The notes under the pieces are model-generated. The model worked only from the letters and a program-made list of their open reading frames with translations, was not told where the DNA came from and made no database searches. Made by a program: the position numbers and the translations under genes. Positions 8,949 to 18,350 of a stretch of DNA of 64,000 nt are shown in pieces. Position 1 is the first letter of the stretch; every line of letters begins with the position of its first letter. The stretch comes from Thiomicrorhabdus sp. (GTDB lineage: Bacteria > Pseudomonadota > Gammaproteobacteria > Thiomicrospirales > Thiomicrospiraceae), in contig NZ_OY759719.1 in NCBI RefSeq assembly GCF_963662555.1, positions 2,066,985 to 2,130,984 of the forward strand, given 5' to 3'.

Positions 8949-9212
8949 AATGACCTTTTATTTCTATTTAATGAATGAACACACATCCAAAACGCACAAA
9001 ATTTTGCTTTATTAATGCTTATGATACTGAATAACAACCTGTTTTCCTATCGATATAAAAATGACTACTCCTATTATTTGAAACTACCTCATCAAAAAAT
9101 AGACGTTTTTCATTTTTATAGTTATCCTGATAATTCAGTTCAACTTATATTGTGTTAAATTTCGTTTTTATATAACACTAAACTACGACACAAATAATTT
9201 GCGGGGATCGTT

Positions 9213-9434
9213 ATGAATACTTTATCTATTCTTTACTCAAAAACTATTCACTCAAAAACTAAACTATTAACCTGGTTGTGCATGTTTGTCGTTACTTTCT
9301 CAATTAGTGCTTGCGGCAAATCAGAAGAAAAACTCTGCATTGATAAACAAAGCCATCTCTGGGATAGCAAAACCAATGATAAAAATGCCAATCAAGCTTA
9401 TTGGAATGCCGTTGCCAAATGCAAAAATAAATAA
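9213..9434 (+). CDS. Small lipoprotein upstream of ydbH
   Basis: 73 aa. A basic N-terminus is followed by a hydrophobic stretch and a lipobox ISAC-G with Cys at about residue 34. The mature part is short, lysine-rich and contains two further Cys (KLCIDKQ and AKCKNK), which could form a disulfide. The start has GGGGATCG upstream. The gene ends 14 bp before ydbH on the same strand, so the two are probably one operon. I do not recognise the family; function unknown. By context it may act with the YdbH intermembrane system, which is inference. Confidence 0.65.
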   Translation: MNTLSILYSKTIHSKTKLLTWLCMFVVTFSISACGKSEEKLCIDKQSHLWDSKTNDKNANQAYWNAVAKCKNK

Positions 9435-9448
9435 TGTCGAATTGAACA

Positions 9449-12400
9449 ATGTCCCGGAAAGGTAGTATTTCTAAAATTTTAGTTATCAGTGCACTCTTGC
9501 CAATTGCACTCTTAGCTATTGTCATAACAGCGTCACTCTATTTAATTAATCAGCAACTGACCGAACAAAAAATCAGTAATTACTCCTGGCAGTTTGATGA
9601 AATTAAAGATCGTTCGTTAAACTTTAAAAACATTGATTTCACCTTTAATAACCAACTCGATATCCAACTAGAAAACATTCATTTCTCTTCAAGTGAATCA
9701 GACTCTAAAAACGATATTTTTCCGTATTTGACTTTAAGCAAAGTTGAAATTGGTATTGTTAAAATTAATATTTTAAATTCACAGCAAAATCAAACGAAAG
9801 TGGATACTAAGCACTCTATAGATAAAACGATTGAAAACCTTAAACGTCAACTACAAAACATTCAAAACAAACCTGAATGGTTTGCATTCTTGCCTAAAAA
9901 AATAAACATTACTTCTTTTATTGTTCAAGCACCCTGCCCACAAAGCTCATGCTCAGTTAAAGGTTCAGCAGACTTAAAGATAATTAATACACATACTGAT
10001 ATTCAGGCACAAGGACACCTCAACTTTCATGACCAAGAGATTGCTAGCCCACAGTTAGAAACTCGGCTTTTAATCAAAATACCTAGCAATATAAAAAGCC
10101 ATAATGTTGCTAATGAAAGCAATGCAAATACTTCAAATAATGCATACACAGGTTTGGAATATAAAATTGATAGTGAGCTAAAGGCCGTTAATAGCAACGC
10201 AAATCTCATGCAATTTTCTCAGGCGGGGAAAATTACTGAAAAACAAAAATTACCAGTACTATCAGTACACAACCATTTTTCTGGTTTATTGCCTGGTAAA
10301 AATAATACGATTGATAAAGAGTGGCAAAACATCCAAGCCATCTATCAAAACTGGATTGGCCAGCCATTAGAGTTAGATCATCTTAATCAGTATTTGCCGG
10401 TAAAGACTCCCCACGTTAGTGCCCTCGAGAGTCAGGAGTCTGCAAATTCAAACTCAGACTTTGCTTCTGATTTTGAAGTAAAAACAAATACAACTATTCA
10501 ATTAGATTCTTTGGTAGATTCACTCACAAGTATTAAAACTGAAACAACTATCGCTGAGTTGTTGAACACCATTGCGTTTTCAAATGAAATAAAGGCACAA
10601 TTTAACGCCCCCTTTCCTATCCCATCTATTGGTTCTATTCAAGGCTCAATCAAAGCTAATCTAGCCTTTAAAAATGGCATGATCCAATCCTATGATTTAG
10701 ATGCTAATGGATTTTTTCATAGAAGCCTACCAATCGCGCTATTTGATAATCAACAAATCAAACCCTTTCAAGACTTTAAATTCTTGGCAAGCTCATCTCA
10801 AAAACAAGTAACAGAGATTGATAAACTTAACTCCTTACCTTTTAAACTGTCTATAAACTCAATCAATTCAATCAATTCAAAAAATGCGACTGATGCCGTT
10901 GCCAAACTTCAAGCAGAGGGTGTAGTTCAACTTTCTAAAACGCCAGAGTTAAACATAAATAGTGGGTTGCTAAATTTCTCGCAAGTTAATCTTGCTTTAA
11001 CAAATCAAAAATTACTCAATGAGCTATCTGGCGAGATTCAATTGAATGGCAAGTTAGATGTTTCTAATATTAATCTGCAAATACCTAAATTTAATGTAAC
11101 GGGTGTTTATTCAGATAAAGACCAAAACTTAGTTCTAAGCAAAATGCAGATTAATACAAATAATCTCATCCTGAACAGCAAACCAGCTTTGTTTTTAGAT
11201 GAAATACAAGCTTCAGCGAAGTCGATTAACATTAAAGCAGATTTGAATTATTCGCCCAAAGACAAGCAACAGATATTAATGAAGAATATCGATTTAGTGC
11301 TGTCTAATCCAAAATTAGCACCTAAATTTGATGCAAAAAATCCAAATAACACTGACCATGTTAACAAACTGAATACAAAGCAATTCACCGCTAAATATAT
11401 ATTAAAAACAGATCGCGTTGAGCAACAAAACCTACAGCCACTTGCATGGACTTTGAGAGGCAAAATTCAATCCCAGCTACCAAATACATTAAGCTCAATC
11501 AATCAACTCAATATTCAAGGCAGTGTTTCAAATAAAGCAGGCCTGGTCGTTTTTCATAATGCTTTTTATAAACCTAACAATCTATACACTGATTGGGAAA
11601 TCCCCAATATTTACCTCTTGGCAGGCAATCCAATTCAAAAAACCTTTAAAGATTGGCCTAAACTCCTCACCCTAGGAAGTGGCCAATTAAAAGCTAAAGG
11701 CAATACACAACTCAACTTATCCTCTTTAAATGATAATACCAATTTGCTAAATATCCTTTATACAAAGGCCGAAATAGATACCAAAGGTATAAGTGGCATT
11801 TATAATGAAACAACTCTAAACCAAGTAAGCAGCAAGATTAATTTAAGCTTAAATCATGGCGTTTTAAAAACAGAGTTTAATAACTTAGAAATTAAACAAA
11901 TTAATCATGGTTTAATTTTTGGTCCCACCGTCTTTAACGGAAACTACCAAACATCGATTGATTCATGGTTACAAGGCAAACTCAAATTAACGCAATTTAA
12001 TACTAAACTATTTAATGGTCAGGCCTGGTTAGACAATCAAACATTTGATTTAAGCCAACCGATTAACAGCCAACTTCATCTGTCTCAAATTGATATTAAA
12101 GCCTTATTAGAGCAATACCCATCAGCAGAAATTAAAGGTAGCGGTATTATTCATGGCAATTTACCATTTAGTCTAAACTTGCAAGAGCAGCCTTTTTTTA
12201 CTCTAGATAAAGGAGCAATCAAAGCAAAGTCTCCTGGTGGATTAATACAATATAAAGCGGCTCCGAGCATTAAACAAACTCATCAAAGTATGCAGTTTGT
12301 GTTTACCGTACTTGAAGACTTTCATTATTCTGTTTTAGACAGTAATGTCACTTATGATGCCAATAAAACATTACACTTAACACTGCATTTACAAGGTAAA

Positions 12401-12544
12401 AATCCGAATGTTGAAAATGGTAGACAAGTCAATTTTAATATTAATTTAGAAGAGGACTTACCAGCCTTAATCACAACTATGCAGTTAAGTAATCAAGTTA
12501 GTGAAACCATTAAAAAACGCATCCAAGAAAAGCTTCAACAATAA
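9449..12544 (+). CDS. ydbH: YdbH-like intermembrane phospholipid transport protein (AsmA superfamily)
   Basis: 1031 aa. One N-terminal transmembrane helix (about residues 10-33) anchors a very long periplasmic region rich in beta-strand repeats. The C-terminal part has the YdbH domain: LPFSLNLQEQPFFTLDKG, then SPGGLIQYK and a final LEEDLPALITTMQLS region. In E. coli YdbH, with TamB and YhdP, bridges inner and outer membranes for phospholipid transport. Downstream ynbE and ydbL complete the known operon. A 9-nt duplication creates the run SINSINSINS around 10855-10885. Near copies of the palindrome lie at 11537-11546 and 12019-12028. Confidence 0.87.
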   Translation: MSRKGSISKILVISALLPIALLAIVITASLYLINQQLTEQKISNYSWQFDEIKDRSLNFKNIDFTFNNQLDIQLENIHFSSSESDSKNDIFPYLTLSKVEIGIVKINILNSQQNQTKVDTKHSIDKTIENLKRQLQNIQNKPEWFAFLPKKINITSFIVQAPCPQSSCSVKGSADLKIINTHTDIQAQGHLNFHDQEIASPQLETRLLIKIPSNIKSHNVANESNANTSNNAYTGLEYKIDSELKAVNSNANLMQFSQAGKITEKQKLPVLSVHNHFSGLLPGKNNTIDKEWQNIQAIYQNWIGQPLELDHLNQYLPVKTPHVSALESQESANSNSDFASDFEVKTNTTIQLDSLVDSLTSIKTETTIAELLNTIAFSNEIKAQFNAPFPIPSIGSIQGSIKANLAFKNGMIQSYDLDANGFFHRSLPIALFDNQQIKPFQDFKFLASSSQKQVTEIDKLNSLPFKLSINSINSINSKNATDAVAKLQAEGVVQLSKTPELNINSGLLNFSQVNLALTNQKLLNELSGEIQLNGKLDVSNINLQIPKFNVTGVYSDKDQNLVLSKMQINTNNLILNSKPALFLDEIQASAKSINIKADLNYSPKDKQQILMKNIDLVLSNPKLAPKFDAKNPNNTDHVNKLNTKQFTAKYILKTDRVEQQNLQPLAWTLRGKIQSQLPNTLSSINQLNIQGSVSNKAGLVVFHNAFYKPNNLYTDWEIPNIYLLAGNPIQKTFKDWPKLLTLGSGQLKAKGNTQLNLSSLNDNTNLLNILYTKAEIDTKGISGIYNETTLNQVSSKINLSLNHGVLKTEFNNLEIKQINHGLIFGPTVFNGNYQTSIDSWLQGKLKLTQFNTKLFNGQAWLDNQTFDLSQPINSQLHLSQIDIKALLEQYPSAEIKGSGIIHGNLPFSLNLQEQPFFTLDKGAIKAKSPGGLIQYKAAPSIKQTHQSMQFVFTVLEDFHYSVLDSNVTYDANKTLHLTLHLQGKNPNVENGRQVNFNINLEEDLPALITTMQLSNQVSETIKKRIQEKLQQ

Positions 12545-12652
12545 AACTGACTAAAAAGTAAAGCTAATATAAAAATTAATAACAAGATTACAGCTGATGT
12601 TTATTAATCTGCTAAACTTGAATTAAGTTATTTAACCTAGATGGAGTCTTCT

Positions 12653-12892
12653 ATGCTCTCACACACAACACCAATGAATTTATTAACCCATCAAAAAAAG
12701 AGCTTATTAAGTGCATTTATTATTGCAACCTTTGCCTTTAGCTCACTAACAGCTTGCACCCCTTCTGTTCAAGTTGCGTTACCTAATGAACCTATAAACA
12801 TCAACTTAAACGTTAAGATTCAACATGAGATTCTAATTAAAATCGATAAACAACTCGATAACATGTTTAGCAGCTCTAGCGGCTTATTTTAG
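12653..12892 (+). CDS. ynbE: YnbE-family lipoprotein
   Basis: 79 aa from ATG 12653, chosen because GGAG lies six bases before it; an ATG at 12641 would sit on that ribosome-binding site. A hydrophobic stretch ends in the lipobox LTAC-T. The mature part (LPNEPININLNVKIQHEILI followed by KIDKQLDNMF) matches the pattern of E. coli YnbE, an outer-membrane lipoprotein that joins the C-terminal end of YdbH to extend its bridge. It lies between ydbH and ydbL. Confidence 0.87.
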   Translation: MLSHTTPMNLLTHQKKSLLSAFIIATFAFSSLTACTPSVQVALPNEPININLNVKIQHEILIKIDKQLDNMFSSSSGLF

Positions 12893-12899
12893 GAGAGTA

Positions 12900-13259
12900 A
12901 TGATGACTACTTTATTTAAATCGACACAAGTTTTAATGCTGAGCATTTTATTAGCTTTTTCTGCCAACGTTTGGTCAATGGATTTATCTGCAGCGATGAG
13001 TCAGTTAGGATCTGCTAAATCTCAAGGCCTGGTGGGTGAACAACCTAATGGCTATTTAGGTGTCATAAAAAACCAAAACGATGCTCAAGAAGTTGTAAAA
13101 CTGATTAACCAAGCACGTAAAGAGCAATATCAAAAGCTTGCTCAAAACCATAACGTTCCTTTAAGTGAAATTGAAGTTTTAGCAGGTAAAAAAGCTATTC
13201 AAAAGACACCTTCTGGCTTATACATCCAAATAGATGGAAAATGGATTAAAAAACCCTAA
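12900..13259 (+). CDS. ydbL: YdbL-family periplasmic protein (DUF1318)
   Basis: 119 aa with a signal peptide (about 1-25, ANVWS-M). The mature protein shows the YdbL pattern: AMSQLGSAKSQGLVGEQPNGYLG, then VVKLINQARKEQYQKLA and the ending GKWIKKP. In E. coli YdbL is thought to assist or control YdbH-YnbE assembly. The ribosome-binding site AGGAG overlaps the ynbE stop codon, and two adjacent ATGs (12900 and 12903) are possible starts. A near copy of the palindrome (AAGGCCTGG) lies at 13024-13032. Confidence 0.88.
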   Translation: MMTTLFKSTQVLMLSILLAFSANVWSMDLSAAMSQLGSAKSQGLVGEQPNGYLGVIKNQNDAQEVVKLINQARKEQYQKLAQNHNVPLSEIEVLAGKKAIQKTPSGLYIQIDGKWIKKP

Positions 13260-13518
13260 ATATTCTTGAACATTTTTTGATCTTTTCTTGACCACTTTTA
13301 ACCCGCCCATTCAAAGAATTAGGTACATTGATAAAATTTATTAAATGTACCTATTTTTGTCTACACGCCTATCCAATAAAGCTAAAGATCTTGCTTTTAG
13401 TTTGAATCAAGTTTGAAACTAGTTAACTTAAAATTCATAAACTAAAGATTGATTCGTCTTACTCATCTGTTAATATTCTTTATATTAAAAGCTCGTAAAA
13501 ATACGATGGAGTCATCAC

Positions 13519-15861
13519 ATGAAAGCATTTGGTTTAATTCTTAAAGTTTTAGCTGGTTTCGTTGCCGTAATTATTATTGCCGTTGCGGTAATTGTGGTTA
13601 CAGTCGATCCAAATGATTACCGTGATGAAATTACCACCTTAGTCAAAAAAGAGACAGGCCGCGACTTTAAAGTTGAAACGATGAGTCTTTCAATCTTTCC
13701 GCATCTAGGAATTAACTTAGAATCCGCATCACTCAGCAATGCAAAAGGATTTAATGACACTCCATTTATAAAAATAGACAAAGTCCAACTCGGTGCAGCC
13801 ATACTGCCGTTACTGAGCAAAAAACTAGAAGTGGACACTCTTACCCTGCACGGACTTTCATTAAATCTTGAACGCAACGCTGAAGGTAAAACCAACTGGG
13901 ATGACTTAGTTAAACCAAGCACAGAAACAAGCGATCATGAGAAAAAAGACAACGAGTCTTCTGAAAACCCAATGGATAAATTGGCCGCTTTAAATTTTGG
14001 CGGAATTGATATCAAAGATGGTCTTGTAAAATGGCATGATGCACAAAACCAGCAAGATGTGACCTTAAAAAACCTAAACCTTAGTAGTGGTGCAATTAAT
14101 TTTGGTGAGTTCTTTTCTATCGCCCTATCTGCTGATACTGAAGTAAGTAAGCCAGAACTGTCTAATAAATTAGCCATCAATGTAGAAGCTAAACTAGATA
14201 AAGACGGTCAGTATGCCATTCGCAACCTGAACATTGAAAATACGGTTAGCGGTAAAGGCATCCCAGTTAAGCAGGCCACAACTAAAATTAATCTACCCGA
14301 ATTTGCAATTAAAGACGATGTGCTTTCTCTCCCTAACCTATCAATTGATTATGATGTGGACGGTGGAGAATCATTCCCTTTAGAAAAAATTAAAGGGCAA
14401 CTAAATATCACCGATTTAAGCGGAAATATTAAAAACCAGTCTTTTAGTGCCAAACAGATTGCTTTAAATTCAGACGTTAAAGGAGAAAGTATTCCTAATG
14501 GTTCGGCTACTATTGATCTTAATACCTCCGCTAACATCGATCTTACAAAACAAACTGCTGAGCTTCCTAAACTGACTTTAAAACTATTAAATTTAACCGC
14601 AGATGGAAGTGTAAAAGCCACTCAAATCACTTCTGATGCAATTGTTGATGCCAACTTGAATATTGCTCAAACCAATTTACGTGACCTACTTACACAACTG
14701 AAAGTCACCTTACCTGAAATGAGCGATAAAACCACGTTAACTAAGTTTGCAGCTAAGTTAGGCGTGCAATTTGCGAGTAAAACCCAAGCCGTTAAAGTCA
14801 ACAACCTAAAACTGACTTTAGACGACAGTGAACTAACAGGTAAGGCATCGGTCAGCCAGTTTGATGCGCCAAATATCAGTTATGATTTAGCGTTAAATAA
14901 AATTAATGTAAATCGTTATTTACCGCCTAAATCAGAAAAAGCTACTCCTGCTCCAGAAACAAAGGCAACTGAAGAGGCCAAAATTGAACTGCCTGTTGAA
15001 TTACTGCGTAAATTAACAATTGATGGAACAATCAAAGTAGGTAGTGCAACTTACGATAAACTCAACCCAAAAAATATCATTATGACGACAAAAGGTTCGA
15101 AGGGTAAATTAACGGTGAACCCTCTTAAAGCTGATATTTTCAATACTCAAGCAGTTGTTATAGCAGGTTTAGATGTAAGTGGAAAAATACCTAAATATAG
15201 CGTTAAAACTAACACCAAGAATTTACCAATTGGCGATGTGCTACTTGCCGTTGCCGATACCGACAAAGTTCAAGGAACTGGTACAGTTAATGCCGATATA
15301 ACCACCAAAGGTGAACGTGTAAGTGAATTTAAGAAAAATCTAAACGGAACTGCCAAAGTGAATTTAAAAGACGGTGCTATTAAAGGCTTTAACTTAGCTC
15401 AAACGATTCGTGACGCTCAAGCTAAAATCAGCGGTAAACCAGCAACCGTTCAAGATAAAACACCACAAACAGACTTTAGCTCTTTAATTGCCGATGTCAC
15501 TATTAAAAATGGTGTCGTGAATACTAATACACTGTCTGCTCAAGCACCTTTTATGCGTGTTAATGGTTCAGGAACAGTAGATATTGCCAAAGAACAACTT
15601 AACTATCTTGTTAAAACAAAAATTGTTGCTTCAGATAAAGGCCAAGGGGGTGAAGATCTTAAGGATTTAAATGGTTTAACCATTCCAGTTAAACTTAAAG
15701 GAAATTTAACAGATCCTTCTATCTCTCTTGATTTAGCCTCTTTAATTGAGGGCAAAGCCAAAGCCGAAATTGAAAAGAAAAAAGATGAAGTTGTGAAAGA
15801 TGTTCAGAAAAAAGTAGAAGATAAACTGAAAGACTCTTTATTAAAAGGCTTTAAATTCTAA
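13519..15861 (+). CDS. AsmA-family membrane-anchored periplasmic protein
   Basis: 780 aa. One N-terminal transmembrane helix (about residues 5-30) precedes VDPNDYRDEITTLVKKETGRDF, the usual start of AsmA-like proteins. The body is repetitive beta-strand sequence, with an AsmA_2-like C-terminal part (GTGTVNADITTKG, KNLNGTAKVNLKDGAIKGFNL, INGSGTVD-like strands). The protein ends in a charged Lys/Glu/Asp helix. The family is linked to outer-membrane lipid homeostasis. It starts after a GGAG site 259 bp downstream of ydbL, so it may have its own promoter. Confidence 0.88.
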   Translation: MKAFGLILKVLAGFVAVIIIAVAVIVVTVDPNDYRDEITTLVKKETGRDFKVETMSLSIFPHLGINLESASLSNAKGFNDTPFIKIDKVQLGAAILPLLSKKLEVDTLTLHGLSLNLERNAEGKTNWDDLVKPSTETSDHEKKDNESSENPMDKLAALNFGGIDIKDGLVKWHDAQNQQDVTLKNLNLSSGAINFGEFFSIALSADTEVSKPELSNKLAINVEAKLDKDGQYAIRNLNIENTVSGKGIPVKQATTKINLPEFAIKDDVLSLPNLSIDYDVDGGESFPLEKIKGQLNITDLSGNIKNQSFSAKQIALNSDVKGESIPNGSATIDLNTSANIDLTKQTAELPKLTLKLLNLTADGSVKATQITSDAIVDANLNIAQTNLRDLLTQLKVTLPEMSDKTTLTKFAAKLGVQFASKTQAVKVNNLKLTLDDSELTGKASVSQFDAPNISYDLALNKINVNRYLPPKSEKATPAPETKATEEAKIELPVELLRKLTIDGTIKVGSATYDKLNPKNIIMTTKGSKGKLTVNPLKADIFNTQAVVIAGLDVSGKIPKYSVKTNTKNLPIGDVLLAVADTDKVQGTGTVNADITTKGERVSEFKKNLNGTAKVNLKDGAIKGFNLAQTIRDAQAKISGKPATVQDKTPQTDFSSLIADVTIKNGVVNTNTLSAQAPFMRVNGSGTVDIAKEQLNYLVKTKIVASDKGQGGEDLKDLNGLTIPVKLKGNLTDPSISLDLASLIEGKAKAEIEKKKDEVVKDVQKKVEDKLKDSLLKGFKF

Positions 15862-15889
15862 ATATTGGTATTAACAGGATTTTTTAGAA

Positions 15890-18256
15890 ATGACAACGAA
15901 GCAACTTAACTCTTCTTTGAATAACAAAAAGAATACATACTTTTCTAAAAAAAGGTTAATTCAATCAAGTCTCACTATCCTTATCGCCTCAAGCCTAACC
16001 GCTTGCGGCGGAGGAGGTGGTGGCGGTGAAACCATTATACCCGCCGACAATACGCCCACTGTCATCTATGTTGATGGAGATCCACTTGTTCCGGTAACCT
16101 ATGACTCATTAGGTACATCAGCAATATCTGGAACCCTAGAACAACAAACAGTAATCAATGCAACCGCGGCTTGGGATGCCGGCTATAAAGGTCAAGGCAT
16201 TACGATCGGTACTATCGATACTGGTGTCAACCCCAACCACATCGAGTTTTATAGAGATGATGGAACCAGTCGAGTCAATTATCTAGATGCTGCTGGAATT
16301 GAATATGATGCAATTAACGACCAGCTAATTTATTCTGATAATTACATAGATACTGATACCGATTATCATCACGGAACTCATGTTGCCTCTATTGCATTAG
16401 GCCGCGAATATGGTATTGCACCTGAAGCAACTCTATTACCTGTTAATGTGTTTCAAGATAACGTAGAAACCTACAACATTGCGGTTCTCGCCGCAGCAGA
16501 CTATTTAGCTGATAAAACTCCTATTATGAATACTTCAATCAGCGGTATGGTAAATCTTTCTACACAGGGTGGAACCTCTAGCGAATTAAATGCCTATAAA
16601 ACAATTTTAGAAAACAACGATACAGCCCTAATTGTGTCGGCTGGTAATGGGGGAGATGACGAAATTGGTGACCCTGTTGGAGCTGAACATTTTATCAATA
16701 ATAACACCGCAAAAAATCTAGCTATACAAACGGGTATTGATAACCAGGTTTTATCGGTTATTGCTTTAGACGATAGTGGTAGTATCGCTAGCTTTTCAAA
16801 CTATCCAGGAAATTGTAGTGATGTACCAGGAACTTCCGACACCAGTTGTGATGGAACGGTGATGTCAGCAATTCAAAATACATTTATTTCCGTCCCTGGT
16901 GTCACTATTAAAGCGGCTGACGGTAGTACGACGACAGGAACGGTTTCTTATAGTGGAACATCTATGGCCGCTCCAATTGTAAGTGGAAGCTTAGCGGTAT
17001 TATTATCTTCATGGGATCAACTTACTATTCAGCAAGCCGTAGAGATTTTAAAGACAACCGCCAATAACAGTGGGATTTACGCTGCTCCAGAAACATACGG
17101 CGTAGGCCTTTTAGATTTACAAGCTGCCTTAACACCTGTTGGCAACTTGAAATCTACTGCATCAACTCAGCAAACCCAACAAAGCTACACACTAAGCGAG
17201 TCAACCCTTAAAGTACCTGCCTCATTAAGCGGCTTGGCTAGCTTATCGGCATTAAAATCCGTCGCCTATTTTGACAATTACAACCGTGATTTTTCAGTAG
17301 ATATTACTCCCGCCATTCAAATTGAAAAAACACCTATTGAATGGAACCGTTATTGGGCCAATGCTCAACCTGGTTTGACCACGCAAGCTGAAGTTGCCAA
17401 GTTTACAGTGAGTGCTGGTTTTGATTACAACAATGAGAATAATTTAAAAAACCTTAAAATCTCAGACGATCAACTCGCAATTCAATACGCTCGTAATAGC
17501 TCAAATGGTTTTGTAGAGTCTCAATTTACCCCTTTAAGCCAAAACTTTTATTCTAATAATCTAAACGATTTTGGTAATTCTTTAGCTATTATGCAAAACA
17601 TCACTCCAGGTTTATTTGTATATAGTGCTGTTCAAGAACAACAAACCCCTACCCTAAAAGGTGTGCAAAATAACCATACCTTTGCCAAGCTGCAATCTGT
17701 GGGTGTTAATTACCATTTAACACCTAGTTTTGCGATTAATGTTTCTTCTCAATTACGAGAAGAGCAGGATGCGTTAATGGGAATACAAGGAACAGGAACT
17801 TTCTCTTTTGGTGATAAAAACCTAAGCCAAATGAATACCTTTGCTTTGCAGTACAACAACAACGGAACCCAATTATTTGGACAATATCAAACAGGCCAAT
17901 TGCTAAATTCTCAATTGGCCAGCGGTAGTTATTTAGACGTTAAAAATGTTGAACTAGGTCAATTTAAATTTGGTGTTTTACAGCAAGTAAACAACCATTC
18001 TAGCTGGGGTGTGCAAGCCTATAACTACAATACTTTGTTAAATTCCGATATTAATTTAACCCTGCCAACCGGCATGAATGCTAATGGAGATATTGAAACT
18101 CAAACCGTTAAATATCATCAAAAAGGCAATATTAATCCAGATACGGTAGAGCTCTTCTTTAACTTTAAAACAACCAAACAATCTCACTTGCAGCTAAACG
18201 CAATCAATAATCCGGACGATTCTGGTATAGGAATCAGTATGAACCAGCGTTTTTAA
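15890..18256 (+). CDS. Subtilisin-like S8 protease, probable lipidated autotransporter
   Basis: 788 aa. The N-terminal signal ends in the lipobox LTAC with Cys39, followed by seven glycines. The S8 catalytic triad is Asp110 (TIDTGV), His161 (HGTHVAS) and Ser358 (GTSMAAPIVSG). The C-terminal region (about 430-788) is rich in alternating polar/hydrophobic segments with frequent aromatics and ends in Phe (MNQRF), as in outer-membrane barrels. This resembles the surface lipoprotein autotransporter proteases NalP of Neisseria and SphB1 of Bordetella, which trim other surface proteins. The barrel is inferred from composition. It starts 28 bp after the AsmA-like gene and may share its transcript. 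Confidence 0.85.
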   Translation: MTTKQLNSSLNNKKNTYFSKKRLIQSSLTILIASSLTACGGGGGGGETIIPADNTPTVIYVDGDPLVPVTYDSLGTSAISGTLEQQTVINATAAWDAGYKGQGITIGTIDTGVNPNHIEFYRDDGTSRVNYLDAAGIEYDAINDQLIYSDNYIDTDTDYHHGTHVASIALGREYGIAPEATLLPVNVFQDNVETYNIAVLAAADYLADKTPIMNTSISGMVNLSTQGGTSSELNAYKTILENNDTALIVSAGNGGDDEIGDPVGAEHFINNNTAKNLAIQTGIDNQVLSVIALDDSGSIASFSNYPGNCSDVPGTSDTSCDGTVMSAIQNTFISVPGVTIKAADGSTTTGTVSYSGTSMAAPIVSGSLAVLLSSWDQLTIQQAVEILKTTANNSGIYAAPETYGVGLLDLQAALTPVGNLKSTASTQQTQQSYTLSESTLKVPASLSGLASLSALKSVAYFDNYNRDFSVDITPAIQIEKTPIEWNRYWANAQPGLTTQAEVAKFTVSAGFDYNNENNLKNLKISDDQLAIQYARNSSNGFVESQFTPLSQNFYSNNLNDFGNSLAIMQNITPGLFVYSAVQEQQTPTLKGVQNNHTFAKLQSVGVNYHLTPSFAINVSSQLREEQDALMGIQGTGTFSFGDKNLSQMNTFALQYNNNGTQLFGQYQTGQLLNSQLASGSYLDVKNVELGQFKFGVLQQVNNHSSWGVQAYNYNTLLNSDINLTLPTGMNANGDIETQTVKYHQKGNINPDTVELFFNFKTTKQSHLQLNAINNPDDSGIGISMNQRF

Positions 18257-18350
18257 TTAATAACTTGGTAGACGTTTTTTAAAACTTATAAAAATATCAA
18301 AATACATCAAAAACTTAGTGCAAACTTAGTCCAATATTTTTAGGAAATGG

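Noticed and set aside
10855-10885. Short tandem repeat in ydbH as a possible phase-variation tract
   Set aside because: The unit is 9 nt, so changes in copy number keep the frame; it only alters the SIN repeats.
13617-14621. Several open frames on the minus strand inside the AsmA-like gene
   Set aside because: They lie opposite a clear gene, have no ribosome-binding sites and show no recognisable protein.
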